From JAKZVK01 sp965248255 (GTDB taxonomy: Bacteria; Acidobacteriota; Terriglobia; Bryobacterales; UBA6623): a stretch of DNA of 64,000 bases. The translations under genes and the position numbers were made by a program. Of this stretch, positions 16,947-24,871 are shown piece by piece; the first letter of the stretch is position 1, and each line of letters starts with the position of its first letter. The stretch is taken from NCBI GenBank assembly GCA_965248255.1, contig CBDFIW010000003.1, forward strand, positions 372,001 to 436,000, written 5' to 3'. The notes below the pieces were generated by a model. It was not told the DNA's origin, ran no database searches, and saw only the letters and a list, made by a program, of their open reading frames with translations.

Positions 16947-18809
16947 ATGGGACATCCCACGAACAAGGAACGCAGCGGCCTCTGGAGCCGCAGGGACGTT
17001 CTCGCGACGGGAACTCTTCTGGCCGCTCTCCGTTCCGGAGCCTATGCGCAAGAGCGAGCCGTGTATCTTTCGGATTTCAGTCAATGCCGGCCGCCCGCGG
17101 CGCTTTCGCGAACGCCCCAGCGCCACCGTTGGCGCCTGCTCGACTATGCGAGCGACAAGGCCGAGGGAGTCATGCTTGTCGCGGGCCACAACACCGCCGC
17201 TCCCGAGATCACGCTACCCCTCAACCGCAAGGGTTGGTATGCGATTCACTTCGGCCTTCGTTCGCGTCATGGCGAGTCACGGATCGAGGCGCGTCTCAAC
17301 AGCGACTCTACCTTCGCGCTCATCACCCACAACGACGTCGTCGGCCGGAAACAGAACCGCAAAGACTACGAGATACGCCCAACCCACTTCGACACCGGGA
17401 CCCGCATCGACGACCTGTTCTGGAAAATCGCCGACTTGACCGATGAGGATCTGGTCCTGCGGCAGTTCTGCCCCGCGCTCGTGCCCGAAAACGAAGCGTC
17501 GGTGGCGAACTCATGCTTTCCGCTTTGGCTGGCGTACGTCAAACTGATTCCGCTGTCGGAGCAAGAGGTTGAACAGCTTCGAGCGGACCTCCGCCGAAAA
17601 GACACCCGCCGCCTTTACGCACACAACGATGCCTGGGGATATGTAAGCTGGCTGCGGCCGTCGACGGAGGCCGAGATCCGGCGCGAACTCGAGCCCTATC
17701 GCGACACCGATTTTTCGCGGATCTATTGGGGGGCCGGCGCCGGCGACAGGATGTTTTACCCCACCAAGATCGGCCTCACGGCGGCGGATGACTGGATCAA
17801 AGATCCCTTCCGTGTCCGCGACCGGCTCGCCGCGGAATCGTACCGAACGTTTCGCGAGAAGGACATCGACCATCTTCGTGTCGCGGCCGACCATGCCCAC
17901 GAAGTAGGCCTCGAGTTGCATGCTTCCTACCGCGTGGCGGGCTTTCACTTCCCCGTACCCGCGGATGAATGGAACACCGGAGGACTCTTCGATCAGCACC
18001 CCGGGTGGCACGGCCGCAACCGGCACGGGCGTCCCACGCCGCGTCTTTCGTACGCCTACGACGGTGTGAGGCAATATGTGGTCTCGTTGTTTCGGGAGAT
18101 TGCCGCCTACCCCATCGACGGCATCTGTCTTCTGTACAACCGCAGGCCGCCGCTCGTCGAATACGAGGAGCCCATCGTCGAAGGCTTCCAGGCGCGGTAC
18201 GGCGAAGATCCGCGCGAGATTGACGAGCGTGATGCCCGCTGGTTGAAGTACCGTGCCACGTTCCTCACGCAGTTCATGCGCCAAGTTCGAGAAATGCTCA
18301 ACGACGAGGCGCACAAGCAAGGCCGCAAGCAGCCCTTCGAAGTGTCGGCCATCGTGATGGGCGCCGAACGCGCGAACCTCTACTACGCGATGGATCTGGA
18401 GGAGTGGATCCGTGAGGGGCTGGTTGACACTTTGATCCCCTACACCTCAACCGGTACCCTGAACAGCGGCCAGGATACTTTCGTTGACCCTGGCGACGCC
18501 GAGTACTTCTTACGAATCACCAGGGGCACTTCATGCAAGTTGGCGGCGAGCCTGCTGCCGCGGCAAATCACTCCCGAAGATTACCGCACGCGCGCTCACG
18601 GGCTGTATCAAGCGGGCGTCGAGAACCTCTTCTTCTGGGACTGCTACCAACGTTGTGACTACAGTCCCTCCTGGACCGCCCTGCGGCGGCTCGGCCATCG
18701 TGAGGAGATCGCTGACTGGGTCAAGGCCGGCTCGCCGCCGATCGAGCGGCCAGGTAGCCGCCTACAGAGATTGGGCGACTGGGACCTCCGCTACGATACG
18801 CCGGGTTGA
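16947..18809 (+). CDS. Tat-exported TIM-barrel protein, glycoside-hydrolase-like
   Basis: This 620-residue protein begins with a twin-arginine signal (SRRDVLATGTLLAAL, cleavage near Ala-Tyr-Ala), so it is exported folded. After a beta-rich region of about 200 residues, the remainder looks like a TIM barrel related to the family-10-like glycosyl hydrolases (GHL10): HAHEVGLELHASYRVAG, FREIAAYPIDGICLLYNRRP and FLTQFMRQVREMLNDEAHKQG mark successive strands and helices. Catalytic residues cannot be named with confidence. The gene sits between the IS1380 transposase and the broken export gene and has no visible functional partner. It may be cargo of a larger rearrangement. Confidence 0.6.
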   Translation: MGHPTNKERSGLWSRRDVLATGTLLAALRSGAYAQERAVYLSDFSQCRPPAALSRTPQRHRWRLLDYASDKAEGVMLVAGHNTAAPEITLPLNRKGWYAIHFGLRSRHGESRIEARLNSDSTFALITHNDVVGRKQNRKDYEIRPTHFDTGTRIDDLFWKIADLTDEDLVLRQFCPALVPENEASVANSCFPLWLAYVKLIPLSEQEVEQLRADLRRKDTRRLYAHNDAWGYVSWLRPSTEAEIRRELEPYRDTDFSRIYWGAGAGDRMFYPTKIGLTAADDWIKDPFRVRDRLAAESYRTFREKDIDHLRVAADHAHEVGLELHASYRVAGFHFPVPADEWNTGGLFDQHPGWHGRNRHGRPTPRLSYAYDGVRQYVVSLFREIAAYPIDGICLLYNRRPPLVEYEEPIVEGFQARYGEDPREIDERDARWLKYRATFLTQFMRQVREMLNDEAHKQGRKQPFEVSAIVMGAERANLYYAMDLEEWIREGLVDTLIPYTSTGTLNSGQDTFVDPGDAEYFLRITRGTSCKLAASLLPRQITPEDYRTRAHGLYQAGVENLFFWDCYQRCDYSPSWTALRRLGHREEIADWVKAGSPPIERPGSRLQRLGDWDLRYDTPG

Positions 18810-18843
18810 TGCTGGGCTGGGTTAGCTTTCAGGTCATGAGGCG

Positions 18844-18923
18844 TGCAGGCGCAAGATAACTACTTGGTCGGTCTGGGCTTTCGGAAGAAGCCCGTTGAAA
18901 CGGGCTACCAGTCTGCGCCTGCA
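18844..18923. repeat. Nested inverted repeat in intergenic region
   Basis: A 10-base outer inverted repeat (TGCAGGCGCA at 18844-18853, TGCGCCTGCA at 18914-18923) encloses an 8-base inner palindrome (AGCCCGTT at 18889-18896 and AACGGGCT at 18899-18906). The 80-base unit could fold as a cruciform or RNA hairpin. It lies just after the Tat-exported protein gene and inside the rearranged segment. The function is unknown; a terminator or a small non-autonomous element are both possible. The rest of the interval to about 19135 holds no convincing gene. Confidence 0.55.
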
Positions 18924-19054
18924 TGGTCCGCCACCAGCCGTAAAACGATTGGCCTCTCAATGGTTGCGTTTGCGTCTCTGCAGCACCCGGGGATGAGTTC
19001 TCGGCCCAATCGCGCCAGAGGTCCAAGAATGGGAGAGCGGAGAAGGCTCCGTCA

Positions 19055-19690
19055 CTATTCGTCACATAGACGGATTCGGACGCCGCCGCTAGATCGGGCG
19101 CCGTACCATAAAGTTCTTCGGCCCTTAACGCCCTGCCCCGCGTCCCGCCGAAGACCGCCGGCCAGGGACAGAACCTCGAGCAGCGTTTTCGGACCCCGTA
19201 GCTGCTGTACGCCTGGCTGATTCACGGCACCAAGCACCGACACAGGGCGGCTTTGGAACTCCGTGACCGTCACCGAAACAGTGGGATCGCGAACGACGCG
19301 CCGTAAGCGTTGCGTTATCTCCGCTTCAAGCTCTTCCGTTGTAAGGCCGGCAGCACGGAACCGCCCTGCCATGGGTACGTTGATGTAACCCGAACTCTCG
19401 ATCCTTAGCGGCTCAGTGGGGATTTCATTCGATTCGATGACCCAAACCCGGACCCCATCGTTGGGCCCCAGTGTGTACGAAGAGTGAATCTGTACCGGGG
19501 AGGGCGGCGTGTCCACAGGGTCACTAGACAACGAAACGGGCTCCACCTGAAGCGCCTCGATACTCCTCACAGGTTGGGCCTCGACCGAGAGGACACCCAT
19601 CAGCAGCAAGGGCAGCGGCATCCAAAGCCACGTTCTATGCGGTGATCCGTTGTACGGTTTCCGTGCTGGTTGTTGTGCCACTTGCTCCAT
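19055..19690 (-). pseudogene. Polysaccharide export protein (Wza-like), 5' part
   Basis: This is the N-terminal half of the outer-membrane polysaccharide export protein whose C-terminal half lies at 14719-15246. A signal peptide (WLWMPLPLLLMGVLSVEAQ) is followed by the poly-export domain (SYTLGPNDGVRVWVIESNE, INVPMAGRFRAAGLTTEELE, ITQRLRRVVRDPTVSVTVTEF) and the start of an SLBB repeat (VSVLGAVNQPGVQQLRG, LSLAGGLRRDAG). Similarity ends near 19136; the residues after it, to the stop at 19055, look unrelated. The start is the ATG at 19690 or the GTG at 19681, which has GGAGG at better spacing. The intact gene would have encoded about 360 residues. Confidence 0.85.
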
Positions 19691-20180
19691 CCTCCCTTGG
19701 TCGCTTCTGTGTTCGACCGCCACACAGCGGCGAGCGGGCCGCCGATTCCAGCCTCGATCACGCCAAGCCGCGGACTTCTCACTCATGGCTGTCCAGCCCA
19801 GTACAAGCCGGTCAGAGGCTTACCGACAAGCTCGTCGCCCGTCGGCAGCAACTCTACGTCAGCTAAAAGTCGCGAGATTCGAAGAAAAGGACAATCACGA
19901 CGGGGATCAGCGGAACATTACGTTTCCGGTCCCCAGGGGGTGAGAAAACGACTTGCTTTGCGGTTCGAGGTGTCAGGTTTTGATACCACATCCACTGAAT
20001 TGCTGTCAAACGAGGGCGTACGAGGCCCTGATCTGCCTATCGGAGTTGAGCACCGCAGGAGGTGAGTCCGCGAAGCAGCCGTAACAACGTAGCCTCGAGG
20101 CCTCAAACCGAGAAGTCAGTTTCCGGCAAGCTGGTGCTTGCGCCACAACATACCTGTCCCGCGTGTGATACCTTGCATCC
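19691..20180. other. Non-coding interval
   Basis: These roughly 490 bases lie between the minus-strand export gene and the plus-strand ABC transporter genes. The upstream frame of the export gene continues to 19786 but lacks family similarity. No gene, RNA or clear promoter was recognised. The transporter gene that follows has no substrate-binding-protein gene before it, so upstream genes may have been lost here. Confidence 0.4.
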
Positions 20181-21668
20181 TTGGCGCAACCTCGGGCCAA
20201 TTACGCGCCGGCTAGGCTGCTTGCACTCGACGCCATCGAGAAGCGCTTCGGGGGCGCCCCGGCGCTCAAGCGCGGCGACCTGTACGTGAACCAAGGTGAA
20301 GTGCACGCTCTGGTCGGCGAGAACGGCGCGGGCAAGTCGACGCTGATGAAGATTGTCGCCGGCATGCTCAAGCGCGACGGTGGCGTGATGCGGTGGCGCG
20401 GGCAGGCGGTGGACTTCGACCGTCCGGCGGACGCTCATGCCATCGGCATCTCGATGGTGCATCAAGAATCACTGCTCGCACCGCATCTGACCGTCACCGA
20501 GAACCTCTTCCTCGGACGCGAACAGCAGCGGGGTCCGTTGCTCGACGAGCGCGCCATGGAGAGCGAGACGCGCCAGTTGATCACCGAGCATCGCTTCCCG
20601 CTCGACGCCAAGGCGCGCGTCCACAACCTGAGCCCGGCGCAGAAACAGCTCGTCGAGATCTGCCGCGCACTCCACAGCGCGTCCAGCCTGTTGATCTTCG
20701 ACGAGCCGACCTCATCGCTGTCAGAAGCCGAGGCCGCCGAAGTCTTCCGCATCGTGCGCGGTCTGCGCGAGCGCGGCATGGGCATCATCTATATCACGCA
20801 TCGCCTGGACGAGCTGGGCGAGGTCGCCGATCGCATCACAATCCTGCGCGACGGGGAGACCGTCTTCACAGGCGCTTACGCCGAGGTGAACACCGACGAC
20901 ATCGTGCATTACATGGTCGGCCGCGAGATCTCGCGCATCTACGAGCGCCAGAGCCTGCCGGTGGGAGAGGAGCGGTTGCGGGTCGACCTGCCCGGCAGCG
21001 AGTTCGCTCTGCATGCCGGCGAGATCGTCGGGCTGGCTGGGCTGATGGGCGCCGGACGCACCGAGCTGTGCCAAACGCTGTTCGGCGTCACGCCGCTAGA
21101 CGAGGGTACGATCTATATCGACGGCGAGTCCGTCTCGATTCGGTCACCGCAGGACGCGGTCGACGCCGGGATCGCCCTGATCACCGAAGACCGCCAGCGA
21201 ACGGGTCTTGCGCTTGCCATGCCCTTGCGCGCCAACGTCACGCTCGCCAACTTAGACGGCGTCTCGCGCAGCGGCTTCGTGCAGGCGGGCAAGGAAGCGA
21301 AGGTGGTCGAAGACTATCGCGAGAAACTCAAGATCCGCGCCTCTTCGATCGAGCAGTTGGCCGGGCGGTTGAGCGGCGGTAATCAGCAGAAGATCGTCAT
21401 CGCCAAGTGGCTGTTTCGCAACGCGCGCGTGCTGCTGTTCGACGAGCCGACGCGCGGGATCGACGTGGGCGCCAAGGCCGAGGTGTTCGCCCTGATGGAT
21501 GAGCTGGCGCGCGCGGGCGCGGCGATCTTGATGGTCAGCTCGGAGCTGCCCGAGCTATTGCAAGTCGCCGACCGCATCCTGGTCATGCGCGATGACTGCA
21601 TCGTGGCCGAGCTGCCGCGCCAAACAACGCAGCAGGAAATCATGCACTTGGCCGCAGTGGGTGGTTGA
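20181..21668 (+). CDS. Sugar ABC transporter ATP-binding protein (RbsA/MglA type)
   Basis: This 495-residue protein contains two tandem ABC ATPase domains, the layout of monosaccharide importers such as RbsA, MglA and XylG. Domain one has Walker A GENGAGKST, a degenerate signature (LSPAQKQ) and Walker B LLIFDEPTSSLS. Domain two has GLMGAGRTEL in the Walker A position, a full LSGGNQQK signature and VLLFDEPTRGIDVG. The degenerate second Walker A and the first signature are normal for the family. The start is probably the TTG at 20181; no clear ribosome binding site is visible. It powers the permease at 21750. No periplasmic sugar-binding protein gene is next to them. Confidence 0.92.
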   Translation: MAQPRANYAPARLLALDAIEKRFGGAPALKRGDLYVNQGEVHALVGENGAGKSTLMKIVAGMLKRDGGVMRWRGQAVDFDRPADAHAIGISMVHQESLLAPHLTVTENLFLGREQQRGPLLDERAMESETRQLITEHRFPLDAKARVHNLSPAQKQLVEICRALHSASSLLIFDEPTSSLSEAEAAEVFRIVRGLRERGMGIIYITHRLDELGEVADRITILRDGETVFTGAYAEVNTDDIVHYMVGREISRIYERQSLPVGEERLRVDLPGSEFALHAGEIVGLAGLMGAGRTELCQTLFGVTPLDEGTIYIDGESVSIRSPQDAVDAGIALITEDRQRTGLALAMPLRANVTLANLDGVSRSGFVQAGKEAKVVEDYREKLKIRASSIEQLAGRLSGGNQQKIVIAKWLFRNARVLLFDEPTRGIDVGAKAEVFALMDELARAGAAILMVSSELPELLQVADRILVMRDDCIVAELPRQTTQQEIMHLAAVGG

Positions 21669-21682
21669 GTTGGACAGACGTA

Positions 21683-21703
21683 GGGGCACGGCATGCTGTG
21701 CCC
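21683..21703. repeat. Palindromic repeat, family R1
   Basis: The near-palindrome GGGCACGGCATGCTGTGCCC lies between the ABC ATPase and permease genes. One arm base differs from the perfect form seen at 52494 and 46188. A transcript would form a 9-base-pair hairpin here. Confidence 0.75.
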
Positions 21704-21749
21704 GCGGGCTTCACGTACCGGGCTCCTGCATATCGCGATCGCTAACGAC

Positions 21750-22691
21750 ATGAAGATTCGCTCGGACATGATCCAGCGGTTACTGCCCTTCTTCAGCCTG
21801 ATCGCGCTGTTCGTGTTCCTGTCAATCGCGTCACCGAACTTCTTGTCGGGGACGAACCTGGCCAGCGTGGTCCGGCAGACGGCGACGATCAACATCATGG
21901 CACTGGGGATGACGCTGGTGATCGTCTCGGGTGGGATCGATCTGTCGGTCGGCGCGATTCTGGCGTTTTCGGGAACGATCGGTACGATGTCGATCGTGGC
22001 GGGCGCGCCGATTTCGGTGGGCATCGGGGTGGGTCTCGCGTGCGGGCTGGCATGGGGATTCGTCAACGGCCTGCTAACAACGAGCCTCAAGATTCCACCG
22101 TTTATCGTCACGCTCGGCACACTGGGCGTTGTGCGCGGGGTGACCCTGATCATCTCCAACGGACTGCCGGTCGTCGGGCTGCCGCGCGACTTCAGCGCGC
22201 TAGGGGAGGGGTCAATCGCGGGAATCCCGCTGGTGCTCTTCGTGCTGGGCGGTTGCGCACTTGTGACATACATGATCCTGCATTCGACGAAACTGGGCCG
22301 CTACACTTACGCCATCGGCAGCAACCAAGAGGCCGCGGTCTACGCCGGGATTCCGGTCGCGAAGTATACGGTTGCGGTGTATGCGATCTCAGGAATGCTG
22401 ACGGGGCTGTCGGGGATGATTGAAGCGTCGCGCCTGATGACCGGACAGCCGACGGCGGGTCAAGGCTATGAATTGCAAGTGATCGCGGCGGTCGTCATCG
22501 GTGGAGGGAGTCTGAGCGGCGGCGAGGGCAGTGTGGTCGGTACGTTGATCGGTGCGTTCATCATGGGACTCCTCTCGAACGGCAGCGACCTGCTCGGCAT
22601 CAACCCATACTTGCAGCAAGCGATCATCGGCGGCATCATCATCCTGGCTGTCGCGCTCGACGAAGCCCGCAAGCGGCGCTTTGCGGGGTAG
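21750..22691 (+). CDS. Sugar ABC transporter permease (RbsC type)
   Basis: This 313-residue integral membrane protein forms the channel of a monosaccharide importer with the ATPase encoded just upstream. It shows about eight to ten hydrophobic helices and the BPD_transp_2 motif region with GMTLVIVSGGIDLSVGAILAFSG and the C-terminal AVVIGGGSLSGGEGSVVGTLIGAF. I start at the ATG at 21750 (MKIRSDMIQRLL) because the earlier ATG at 21693 lies inside an R1 palindromic repeat and would add a non-homologous extension. It is followed after 24 bases by the enolase-superfamily gene. Confidence 0.9.
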   Translation: MKIRSDMIQRLLPFFSLIALFVFLSIASPNFLSGTNLASVVRQTATINIMALGMTLVIVSGGIDLSVGAILAFSGTIGTMSIVAGAPISVGIGVGLACGLAWGFVNGLLTTSLKIPPFIVTLGTLGVVRGVTLIISNGLPVVGLPRDFSALGEGSIAGIPLVLFVLGGCALVTYMILHSTKLGRYTYAIGSNQEAAVYAGIPVAKYTVAVYAISGMLTGLSGMIEASRLMTGQPTAGQGYELQVIAAVVIGGGSLSGGEGSVVGTLIGAFIMGLLSNGSDLLGINPYLQQAIIGGIIILAVALDEARKRRFAG

Positions 22692-22715
22692 CGGGCAATA
22701 GGAGAACTTGAATCC

Positions 22716-23825
22716 ATGAAGATCGAACGCGTCCGAGTGCAGGTTGTGGCTCCGGAGGTCAAACGCTATACGTGGTCGCATGATCTGCCGGAGCAGTACA
22801 TGACGAACACCATCGTGCGGATTGATACCGACGAGGGGGTGGAAGGCGTCGGCGGCGTGTCGAACTACACCTCGCACGACTATGACCGTTATACGGCCGA
22901 GACCCTGCGGCACATGACGCCCGACCTGATCGGTCGGAATCCGCTCGAGCGCGAGGCGATCCGGTGCAGCTTGTGGTCGCGCGTCTTCCCACTTGCCCCC
23001 GGTGCGCTGGCCGTCGTCGATGTCGCCCTGTGGGACCTGCTCGGCAAGGTGTCCGGGCTGCCGATCTATCAACTGCTCGGCGGCGCCCGAGATCGCATCC
23101 AGTCGTACGCGAGCACGCCGATGCTCGAAGACGTGCCGGCCTATCTCGACTTCATCGACTCGATGCTCGAGCAGGGCTTTCGTGCCATCAAGTTCCACGC
23201 CTGGTGCCTGCCCGACAAAGACCTCGAGCTGTGCCGCGCGGCGCGCAAAGAGCACCCTGACGTGGCGTTCATGCACGATGCCGAGAACAACTACGACCGC
23301 CTCAGCGCGTTGCGCGTCGCACAGGAGTTGGAGGACCTCGACTTCACATGGTTCGAGGCGCCGTTGCTCGACTTCGATCTCGAGGGATATCGAGACCTCA
23401 CCAGCCGCGTGAACATTCCGGTGATCCCATCGGGTAACTGGATCCAGGATCTGCCCGCGTTCGGCGAGGCGCTTCGAACCCAGACTTGGCGGGCGGCGCG
23501 TACCGATGTGACGGTCTGTGGGGGCTTCACACAAGCGCGCAAGTTCTTGGCTCTGGCCGAGGCCGCTGGAGTCAACTGCGAGATCATGTCGTGGGGCTAC
23601 ACGCTGATCTCCGCGGCCAATCTTCACCTGATGCTGTCCACTCCGCGGTGCACGTACTACGAGCAGCCGGTTCCCTACGATTCCTACGAATACGGGATGA
23701 GAGACGTGATCCGCACCCACGGCGACGGGTATGTCGAGGCGCCACGCGGCCCGGGCCTGGGAGTCGAGATCGACTGGGACGCGATGGAGAAGGCGACGAT
23801 CCTCTCGTTCAGCACGCCGGCGTAG
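22716..23825 (+). CDS. Mandelate racemase/enolase superfamily enzyme
   Basis: This 369-residue protein has the two-domain enolase-superfamily fold: an alpha/beta capping domain (about 1-120) and a TIM barrel. Such enzymes abstract a proton next to a carboxylate, often as sugar-acid dehydratases or racemases. Visible sites are the base region RAIKFHAW (a Lys-x-His), and metal ligands Asp in MHDAENNY and Glu in WFEAPLLD. The third ligand position reads IPSGNW, where Glu is usual, and the expected catalytic His after CEIMSW is not evident. It therefore may use altered chemistry or be a divergent subgroup. AGGAGA precedes the ATG. Position after a sugar importer suggests a role in sugar-acid catabolism. 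Confidence 0.85.
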   Translation: MKIERVRVQVVAPEVKRYTWSHDLPEQYMTNTIVRIDTDEGVEGVGGVSNYTSHDYDRYTAETLRHMTPDLIGRNPLEREAIRCSLWSRVFPLAPGALAVVDVALWDLLGKVSGLPIYQLLGGARDRIQSYASTPMLEDVPAYLDFIDSMLEQGFRAIKFHAWCLPDKDLELCRAARKEHPDVAFMHDAENNYDRLSALRVAQELEDLDFTWFEAPLLDFDLEGYRDLTSRVNIPVIPSGNWIQDLPAFGEALRTQTWRAARTDVTVCGGFTQARKFLALAEAAGVNCEIMSWGYTLISAANLHLMLSTPRCTYYEQPVPYDSYEYGMRDVIRTHGDGYVEAPRGPGLGVEIDWDAMEKATILSFSTPA

Positions 23826-23847
23826 CCGGCCTTCCTTTCGAAGCGTC

Positions 23848-23920
23848 GGGGCACGGCATGCCGTGGTCGCCCACGTGGCGCACGCCCGTGGCGTGCCGAG
23901 CCGAGCCCTGCTCGGCTCTT
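23848..23920. repeat. Composite of R1 palindrome and R2 REP-like repeat
   Basis: An R1 core (CACGGCATGCCGTG at 23852-23865) is followed by an R2 unit at 23875-23920. R2 consists of an imperfect hairpin of the GGCGCACGCC/GGCGTGCC type and a perfect 9-base-pair hairpin GAGCCGAGC-CCT-GCTCGGCTC. The same R2 unit surrounds the REP-associated transposase gene near 55 kb and occurs alone at 48436. Confidence 0.8.
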
Positions 23921-23995
23921 GCCCCAACCCGACCGAACCCTTCTAGAACTGAACACGGCCTCCCCTTCACGAGGTGCCAAGCGGCGCTTTCGGGC

Positions 23996-24024
23996 TTTAC
24001 AAACCCGCCGGGAAGACATATACT
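23996..24024 (+). promoter_or_regulatory. Sigma-70-type promoter of the ArsR/SRPBCC unit
   Basis: TTTACA at 23996-24001 and TATACT at 24019-24024 are separated by exactly 17 bases. Transcription would start near 24031, almost at the ATG at 24032, so the arsR message is probably leaderless. The match to consensus is good; expression was not tested. Confidence 0.65.
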
Positions 24025-24039
24025 TAACTTGATGGTTAA
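24024..24039. promoter_or_regulatory. Probable ArsR operator
   Basis: The inverted repeat TTAAC-N6-GTTAA spans the end of the -10 box and the ArsR start codon. ArsR-type repressors paired with SRPBCC genes commonly bind TTAAC/GTTAA dyads, so this is a likely autorepression site. Confidence 0.55.
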
Positions 24040-24481
24040 ATATAAAGTCGCCCCGCTGAATTCCGTCTTCGCCGCGCTAGCCGACCCGATTCGCCGCGGC
24101 ATGCTGGAACGCCTGGCGCAGGGGGAGGCATCGGCCGGCGAACTGGCCGAGCCCCACCGCGTCTCACTTCCGGCGATCTCGCGCCACCTGCGCGTGCTCG
24201 AGCAGGCCGGGCTGATGACGCGCCGCAAGAAGGGACGCGTTCACCGCTGTCGCCTGAATGCGCGGCCGATCCGTGACGCGGCCCAGTGGATCGAGCAGTA
24301 CCGGCAGTTTTGGGAACACCGCTTCGACGCACTCGAACAGTACCTTGAACGCACTCAAAAGGAGGAAGAATCAGCATGGCCACACCCAGCCCCGCCGCCG
24401 AAACCACGCTCCAAATCAAACGCACCTTCCAAGCGCCCCGGGAAAAAGTCTTCCGGGCGTGGACCGAACCGGAAGAAATGA
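24032..24481 (+). CDS. ArsR-family transcriptional regulator
   Basis: This 149-residue protein has a winged helix-turn-helix DNA-binding domain (ALADPIRRGMLERLAQGEA, then SAGELAEPHRVSLPAISRHLRVLEQAGLM) in the first 90 residues. It lacks the usual metal-binding Cys pairs, so it probably does not sense metals. The last 35 residues, rich in Pro, Lys and Arg, run 106 bases into the next gene in another frame and may be read-through of a frame that formerly stopped earlier. It is coupled to the SRPBCC gene, a very common pair in which the regulator represses both. A strong promoter and operator precede it. Confidence 0.88.
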   Translation: MVKYKVAPLNSVFAALADPIRRGMLERLAQGEASAGELAEPHRVSLPAISRHLRVLEQAGLMTRRKKGRVHRCRLNARPIRDAAQWIEQYRQFWEHRFDALEQYLERTQKEEESAWPHPAPPPKPRSKSNAPSKRPGKKSSGRGPNRKK

Positions 24482-24822
24482 AGCATTGGTGTGCGCCGAC
24501 CGAGGAGTACGAGACCAGTGCGGAGGTCGACCTGCGTGTCGGCGGCAAGTATCGCATTGAGATGAAACACTCGGGCGGCAGCGTGCACACGGCGATCGGC
24601 GAGTACCGTGAAGTGGAGCCTCCATCGAAGCTCGTCTACACGTGGTCGTGGGAGGACGGCACGGTCGAAGATACGCTCGTCACGGTGGAGTTCCGCGACT
24701 TGGGCTCGGCAACGGAAGTCACGCTGACGCACGACCTGTTCCCGACCGACGAGTGGCGCGACAAGCACTCCGAAGGCTGGACACGGTGTCTGAGTCGGCT
24801 TGAGGCACGGTTGGGACGCTGA
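24376..24822 (+). CDS. SRPBCC (AHSA1-like) domain protein
   Basis: This 148-residue protein folds as a helix-grip START/Bet v 1-like domain that binds small hydrophobic ligands. Diagnostic segments are IKRTFQAPREKVFRAWTEPEE at the N-terminus, the WCAPT region, DLRVGGKYRIEM, and the C-terminal helix GWTRCLSRLEARL. The ATG follows AGGAGG at about 11 bases. It overlaps the arsR gene and is almost certainly cotranscribed with it. The ligand is unknown. Confidence 0.88.
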   Translation: MATPSPAAETTLQIKRTFQAPREKVFRAWTEPEEMKHWCAPTEEYETSAEVDLRVGGKYRIEMKHSGGSVHTAIGEYREVEPPSKLVYTWSWEDGTVEDTLVTVEFRDLGSATEVTLTHDLFPTDEWRDKHSEGWTRCLSRLEARLGR

Positions 24823-24871
24823 GGCCGCCGGCGGGACGTAAGGCGTGGATTCGAAGGGCCCGTAGGGGTCA

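Noticed and set aside
18829..19065. 78-codon minus-strand frame after the Tat-exported protein gene
   Set aside because: It crosses the nested palindrome and shows no family similarity, although it could be a relic of a rearranged gene.
22389..23927. 512-codon minus-strand frame opposite the permease and enolase-superfamily genes
   Set aside because: It is antisense to two clear genes and arises from high GC; it has no family features.
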